Assembly (NCBI GenBank): GCA_004123355.1
Contig: SCHM01000003.1
Coordinates: 2,294,001 to 2,358,000, forward strand
DNA from: Amphirosellinia nigrospora
Taxonomy: Eukaryota > Ascomycota > Sordariomycetes > Xylariales > Xylariaceae
Length of the DNA: 64,000 nucleotides
Reading direction: 5' to 3'
Part shown: one piece after another, positions 59,052-64,000 of the stretch
Position numbering within the stretch: the stretch's first letter is position 1
Layout: every line of letters starts with the position of its first letter
Notes under the pieces: model-generated
Told to the model about the DNA's origin: nothing
The model's input: the letters and a program-made list of their open reading frames with translations, nothing else
The model's database searches: none
Made by a program: the position numbers and the translations under genes

Positions 59052-60156
59052 CGTTTCGTCCGCCGGTTGCCAGCCTTTGGTGCGGGGTTTGTGATAGTGT
59101 GATAGGGCGTTGAGGGCATGCGACACCCGGCGCGAGAAATTGAGGCGGGGATTAAATGTTGGACAATGGACCTCGACAGTGACGCCTCTGTAGGTAGTTC
59201 TGGGTTCTAGTAAGTACATATGTCCATCAACTACCACCTACCTACCTACCTCCACGGAATTTTCAAGTGCGGCGACACTCGCTAAAGCTAAGGATAAGCA
59301 TCGGTGCATTCCCGACATTCCTTTTTTTTTTTTTTTTTTTTTGCCCTTTCACAGCCTCGATGGCCCGTAATCCGAATACGCAGTCGCAGCTAAATACCAA
59401 AGGTACTGCCTAAGGGTTGAGTTGGGCTACACTAGGAGGCAGTCCACTATACGCGTTTCGGAACGGCACCCTCTCTAGCCGAATTCGCAGGCCTGGAAAC
59501 GGACGTGAAACGCGGGTTCGGGGTGGCTTATACCGCTGCGGCTTACACGGTGGAACGGCCTAATGATAGCGAACATTTCCTAATTCCGACAATGTCAGTT
59601 ACTAACTCGGCACGGCACAACATCTAACCTTACTATGTCTTCTGAGAAGCTAGCTTGGCTGTGCATGCATCCACGTTCAAGCTAGCCATGCAAGTCAAGT
59701 CGTCATAGACCTGCCTACCTGTCACCCCAGGTCTGCCCAGGTCTCTCCCTGCCCTGTGTCCTGCAGGTATCAATCCTCAGTCAATCCTTACGATGATGTC
59801 CTGCGGCTAGGGTTTCAACAGGGTTATAAAATACGTGTGTCCATCCTGCTGGATCTAGTGTACCTACCTACCTACATCATATGCTTGAGGTATCCTGGTC
59901 ACGCTTTATCGTTAAGTACTTTTATTCTATTACCAGACCTAAAGACCCCTAAGACCCTATCCGAAACAGTTTATGTCATCTCCCGACGACACGACTCGAA
60001 ACATTGAAAACTCAAAACTCAAAAAACTGTTCAAATCAAAATACGCGACTTCTTCGACGACCTTTTGTTGATCTGTTGACGACGAGACCGGTGGCCATCA
60101 CAAAATATCGACTAGCACTAAACTCACGACTACATAGCATATAGATCGTTCGAGTC
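59052..60156. promoter_or_regulatory. Divergent spacer upstream of the type III PKS
   Basis: 1.1 kb between divergent genes. It holds a 21-base T run at 59322-59342. A plus-strand frame at 59756-60007 has no motif. Confidence 0.4.
59322..59342. repeat. Poly-T (21)
   Basis: Uninterrupted T run in the spacer upstream of the type III PKS gene. Confidence 0.9.
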
Positions 60157-61604
60157 ATGGCAACAAACACGTTTGGAGAGCTGGGTCTCTCGATTATCGG
60201 GCTGGGGGCTCAATACCCGCCGAATAACCTCAAAGCAGATGAGCTAGCCAAGCTAGCTGCTAAATTCCATCCGGAATCACCTGCGTAAGCTCAAATCGCA
60301 GACGTACAAGTACAAGTATGAATACAGACCCTCGGACTAACGTAGACGTGCCTCGGCAGGATGGAAAGGGTCCTCTCCATCAACCGATTTACTGGAATTG
60401 AGACTCGCTCCTCAATCGGGACGTCAGACCATCCGCTCGTCATAACGTTGCCCCACCGTCCATAGCGGACCTGCATGCAACGTTCATGAGCGATGGCATT
60501 CCGCTTGCTGTGGACGCGGCGCGGAAAGCGCTCGCGGAAGCACATCTTGACGCCTCACAGATTACGCACGTGGTCTCGACTACCTGCACTGATAGCGCAA
60601 ACCCGGGCTTCGACCACTATGTCGCCAAGGAACTCGGACTCTCACCAAGCGTTGAGAAAGTGCTTCTCCATGGCGTGGGGTGTGCGGGTGGGCTAGCTAC
60701 GCTACGTACAGCGGCAAATCTCGCTCTAGGGCACCGGTTTCGCGGCCGGCCTGCGCGTATTTATGTGTAGCCCTTGAAATAAGCACGATACTAGTCCGTA
60801 GCGAGTTGGAAAGTATACACGAGACCCAGGACACACGCATCGGTGCCTGTCTATTTTCAGACTGTGCGAGCGCAGTAATACTAAGTAACGGCGTCGGAGA
60901 GGCTACGGTAGAACCTGTATACGAGCTGCTTGGCTGGGACCACAGGATCATTCCAGACACCGAAGGCGAATTAGGGTTCGATGTTGACCCGCTAGGCTGG
61001 AAAGTCGTGCTCTCCCAGCGCGTGCCGAAACTGACGGAGCAGGTTCTCGAGCCGGCGTTCGCAGACATGATGGCGACTGTCGAGCATCGGTTACCAGAGA
61101 CGTATCGGAAAGCACCGATTTTGACTGGGCGATGCATCCAGGGGGCTTAACGATTCTGACGAATGCGGAGCGCACGTTAAAGATATCCGCGGAGCACATG
61201 CGCGCCAGTTATCATCGGTATATGCAGCACGGGAACTCCAGTTCCGCAACGATCTTCAGCGTCATCGACCATTTGCGTAGCAAAGAGATGGATTCGTATG
61301 CGCCCGGTGGGCGGGTTAAGGAGTACGTGGTGGGCTGTGCATTCGGCCCCGGCATTTCGGTCGAGATGTGCATGTTAAAGCGAATCTGGGTCCGCGTGGC
61401 GTACAAACGCCGCCCGAGACGGACAGCGAGGCGAGGAGTGAAGTTAGTGAGGATGATAGCGAGTGGACGAACCCCAGTGAGGGGAAGCAGCCCCTGTCTG
61501 TGCCAGCTCCGGCTTCACAAAAAGAAACTCCAAACGCGCCGACCACTCCAATAGATGAGGCAGGGTTTGTTAGCGAAGCATTAGCGAGCGTTGAACTGGA
61601 TTGA
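60157..61604 (+). CDS. Type III polyketide synthase (chalcone-synthase-like)
   Basis: Homodimeric ketosynthase that extends an acyl-CoA starter with malonyl-CoA to give alkylresorcinol/alkylpyrone-type products in characterised fungal relatives; the product here is unknown. Exon 1 is 60157-60284, intron 60285-60359, exon 2 60360-61604. It starts MATNTFGELGLSIIGLGAQY; exon 2 opens MERVLSINRFTGIETRSS. The catalytic triad is complete: Cys 60681-60683 in VLLHGVGCAGGLATL, His 61135-61137 in DWAMHPGGL, Asn 61234-61236 in HGNSSSATI. The late GPG loop is CAFGPGISVEMCMLKR. Frame shifts at about 60443 (an A missing), 60763 (an extra T), 61120 (a G missing) and 61382 (an A missing) look like indels. After the core comes a polar Ser/Glu/Pro-rich tail of about 70 residues ending ALASVELD. 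About 457 residues. Confidence 0.9.
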
Positions 61605-61932
61605 AACGGCGGGGTCCCAACAACATGACGGCTTAGATCCGCGTCCGGCGTTGCTAAATACTAGCTATGGCTATATAAAAAGGTTCGACATGCTAGATAT
61701 CATGGTCAATAGAATCGAGTCGCGATCGCGAAAGTCAACGTTAATAGGCAATAATATAATGATAACTTCCTATTAGTTATACCAGGGTCAATCTCGGGTA
61801 TTATGAGCATTAAGATGGCAGAATTGAACGAAGCAGTTCCGAATTTCCTCGAGATAACGGATAATCTTATTTCAATATGATGCGATTATTCTTTAACATA
61901 CAAATCGGGATGATCAGAGTTCTGAATCTCCA
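61605..61932. other. Convergent 3' spacer
   Basis: 328 bases between the type III PKS and the glycosylasparaginase stops. Nothing recognised. Confidence 0.5.
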
Positions 61933-63172
61933 TTAAGGGGCGGGACGCTCTACAGCGGTCTCATTCATCGCACCGCCCCTATACGCATAGGTGAACGTCC
62001 ACCCCGACCCGGCGCCACCATGCTCGCCCTTATTGTTGACGACCACACTCTGCACGTACTTCTTCACCATACGTCTGACGGCGTCTTCAGCTGCTGCTTG
62101 GGGAGTCATGCCTAAGCGCAGGCTTTCGACTGCCTGGTAGCACGGCAGGAACCGCATCATGACGTCTCCGTCCCCCGTGGCGCCGCATCCGCCCACGTCG
62201 CCGTCTACATACGACCCGCTGCCCGTAATCGGACCATCTCCCACGCGACCCGGCACCTTGCGGGACGCGCCGTTGGTCGAGGTGCCCGCCGCCATGGCGC
62301 CGGAGCTGTGCAGCACGATCATGGAGATGGTGTCGTGCCCCTGGAGTTTGGACGTGTAATCCCCGGAGCTCGAGTTCACCGGAGACGGGCTGTATGGCCC
62401 GCACGACGACGCCGCGTCCGGCGTCGTGTTGATGCGGTAATTGGTTGGCACCCGCCCGCCTTCCACGCCGCGCACGATGCTGCCGATTCGGGCGTCGTCA
62501 GGTTCTCTGCGACGAAGCCGTTGCTGATTGCAAAGTCCGTCGCGAAATCGGCAGCTAGCACTACAATACGCGGAGTCAGTTACTGCCAGTTAGGGCTCAT
62601 TCCTGGGAGTTTAGAAGCTTCTGGACACTCTCTTTCCCTGAAAAGGAGACTTGATGCACTAAAAGTTGCCAAAACAAGAAGAAAATGGTCCCGAGAATTA
62701 CGTACTGGTGTGCGTCGTGTGCTCTAGCACGGCCCGCGCGACGCCTATCGCGTTCTTGATGCGACGGAGGGCTGCGACGCTCCCAGATTTCATAGTCGTG
62801 CCGTCCATGATCATGGCGTCGAGAGTTGTCTGGTCGTCGCGGTCAATCCCTGCTGCCTCTATCTCGATGCTCTACCACTCTCACCTCGCAATTCTCATCG
62901 GGGGAACCACCGTAGCCGACGCTGCCGTCACATTGGTTCGCCTCGCAGGTGCGACATCCTAGCTCGACGGCGTCCAGCGCCGATGTCTGCGCCTCGAGCA
63001 GAGAAAGGTATGCGGCGTCCGTGGCCGCGGTGAATGGGCCGCCCCATGTGTTGATCACCAGCGGTAGGCCCGGCGAGTTGCTGCCTGTATCATTTGTATT
63101 GGCTAAAGCAGCCGGCAGAGCGAATGCGAATGCGGCGAGCGAGCCCAGGCCAAAGCTACGCAGTAACGCCAT
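61933..63172 (-). CDS. Secreted or vacuolar glycosylasparaginase (N-terminal-nucleophile hydrolase, family T2)
   Basis: Cleaves the GlcNAc-Asn bond of glycopeptides, or acts as a related asparaginase. Exons are 63172-62885, 62829-62706 and 62560-61933, with GT-AG introns of 55 and 145 bases. The ATG at 63170-63172 is chosen because it gives a signal peptide ([20 protein letters not shown]); an upstream in-frame start at 63373 would bury it. The alpha chain has [31 protein letters not shown]+[10 protein letters not shown] and [20 protein letters not shown]. Autoprocessing is expected before the Thr of [10 protein letters not shown] (codon 62329-62331). The beta chain has [12 protein letters not shown] and [16 protein letters not shown], then GCGATGDGD. 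One A is missing near 62447. About 345 residues. Confidence 0.88.
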
Positions 63173-64000
63173 GGTGAACGTTATGGTTAGGATAAGCGAG
63201 ATGAGGCGCCAATTCCTCGTGAGGGGATCATCTCGTTCGGTGCCTGCGGCGGGGTGGCCCGACTCGGCGGTTGCATTGCGGCCGTTTATTGATCGAGATG
63301 CATTTTCGGGTATGGATTTCCTATCGAGGGAGGTATGAGAATCCAGTCCAGGGGCCAACAGCATGCGCCACACTCGCCGAGTCCGGATAGTGTAGGGCTG
63401 TAGTCAGGGACGCCAAGCGACGATATAAACCCCGCATTCGACCCTGGATGAACCCCTTGTTGTGTGATATCTTCACCCTGGTTGAAGTCAGAATATCTTA
63501 CTCATTTGCTCGCTTCCATAACTCATGTACGAAGGTGTCGCGGTCGTGTGCGTGTTACAACAGCGTAGCATTCGAAGGATGCGTGAGGAAGTTACTGCAG
63601 AGTCAAATGGCGGACTCACCAACCAGCGAAACCTAAGCGACGAGGCATAACGCTTCACAGAATCTTATCAAGCATTTCTCATGAAGTGCATTGTGAGTTG
63701 TTTTGAGGCTATAATTAATAAATTTAGCTCGTCAGAATTCCTAAGGACACACGAAGTTGTCATGAACCTTATATCTACAGTAGAGGTACGAATGAAGTGG
63801 TTTATAAGAAAGAAGACAACCAATCGTGGTTATTCAATGTTCTCGACATCAAGATCCACGGGCGATGTCTGTCTAGATTCCTACACGAGGTACCATGCCG
63901 GATAACCGAGGAGGCACAACATTCGATTTTGACATGTCTATTGATGCGAACTGTGATATGTCCTGCGTCTTACAGGGCCTCGGGTCAGCCATACATTAGG
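63173..64000. other. Upstream/intergenic region at the window edge
   Basis: Probable promoter of the glycosylasparaginase gene (63173-63450), then AT-leaning sequence with short open frames (63448-63636, 63681-63905) without motifs. Confidence 0.4.

Noticed and set aside
63173-63373. N-terminal extension of the glycosylasparaginase from an upstream ATG
   Set aside because: It would place 67 polar residues ahead of an otherwise clear signal peptide. The ATG at 63170-63172 is the better start.

Overview
The window looks like nuclear DNA of a filamentous ascomycete (Pezizomycotina). The evidence is short GT-AG introns of about 55-175 bases with CTAAC/CTGAC-like branch sites, widely spaced genes on both strands, fungal protein families (TOR kinase, glucosidase II beta, Rtf2, reticulon, archaemetzincin, type III polyketide synthase, 2EXR protein, VWA-Vint protein), and one transposon bleached to AT by C-to-T/G-to-A change, the signature of repeat-induced point mutation (RIP). 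I cannot name the species.

Layout. 172-5861: a RIP-degraded LTR retrotransposon with 209-base LTRs. 5862-9595: an MDR-type quinone oxidoreductase with a TATA box and three TTAGTCAA sites upstream, then a GNAT acetyltransferase. 10264-13860: a large disordered protein (minus strand). 13861-22640: mostly non-coding, but with a 31-residue Cys-rich protein at 20269. 22665-25056: relic of a VWA-Vint gene. 25418-37548: a housekeeping block of a 100-residue conserved protein, glucosidase II beta subunit, Rtf2 and the TOR kinase; Rtf2 and TOR diverge from a shared 763-base spacer. 38685-47518: all minus strand, with a reticulon carrying an 11-residue-repeat tail, an FAD monooxygenase, a Sec14/CRAL-TRIO protein and an archaemetzincin. 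48246-48915: a 2EXR/F-box-like protein. 49-54.4 kb: gene-poor, with a perfect 33-base inverted repeat. 54.5-63.2 kb: Ayg1-like alpha/beta hydrolase, an unrecognised 150-residue protein, a small membrane protein, a type III polyketide synthase with complete Cys-His-Asn triad, and a secreted glycosylasparaginase.

A key caveat for the reader: almost every recognised gene is interrupted by single-base frameshifts, often in short homopolymers, including at least ten in TOR, which is essential in the fungi studied. Homology resumes in the next frame without loss of residues. I therefore read these as consensus-sequence indels and annotate the genes as CDS spanning the breaks. The VWA-Vint locus differs: it has substitutions, stops and lost segments, and I call it a pseudogene.

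How the genes may work together. Glucosidase II beta (ER glycan trimming) and the reticulon (ER shape) are ER housekeeping; TOR and Rtf2 are growth and replication genes. The 54.5-61.6 kb group (polyketide-processing-type hydrolase plus type III PKS) is the only stretch resembling a specialised-metabolism locus; that link is inference.
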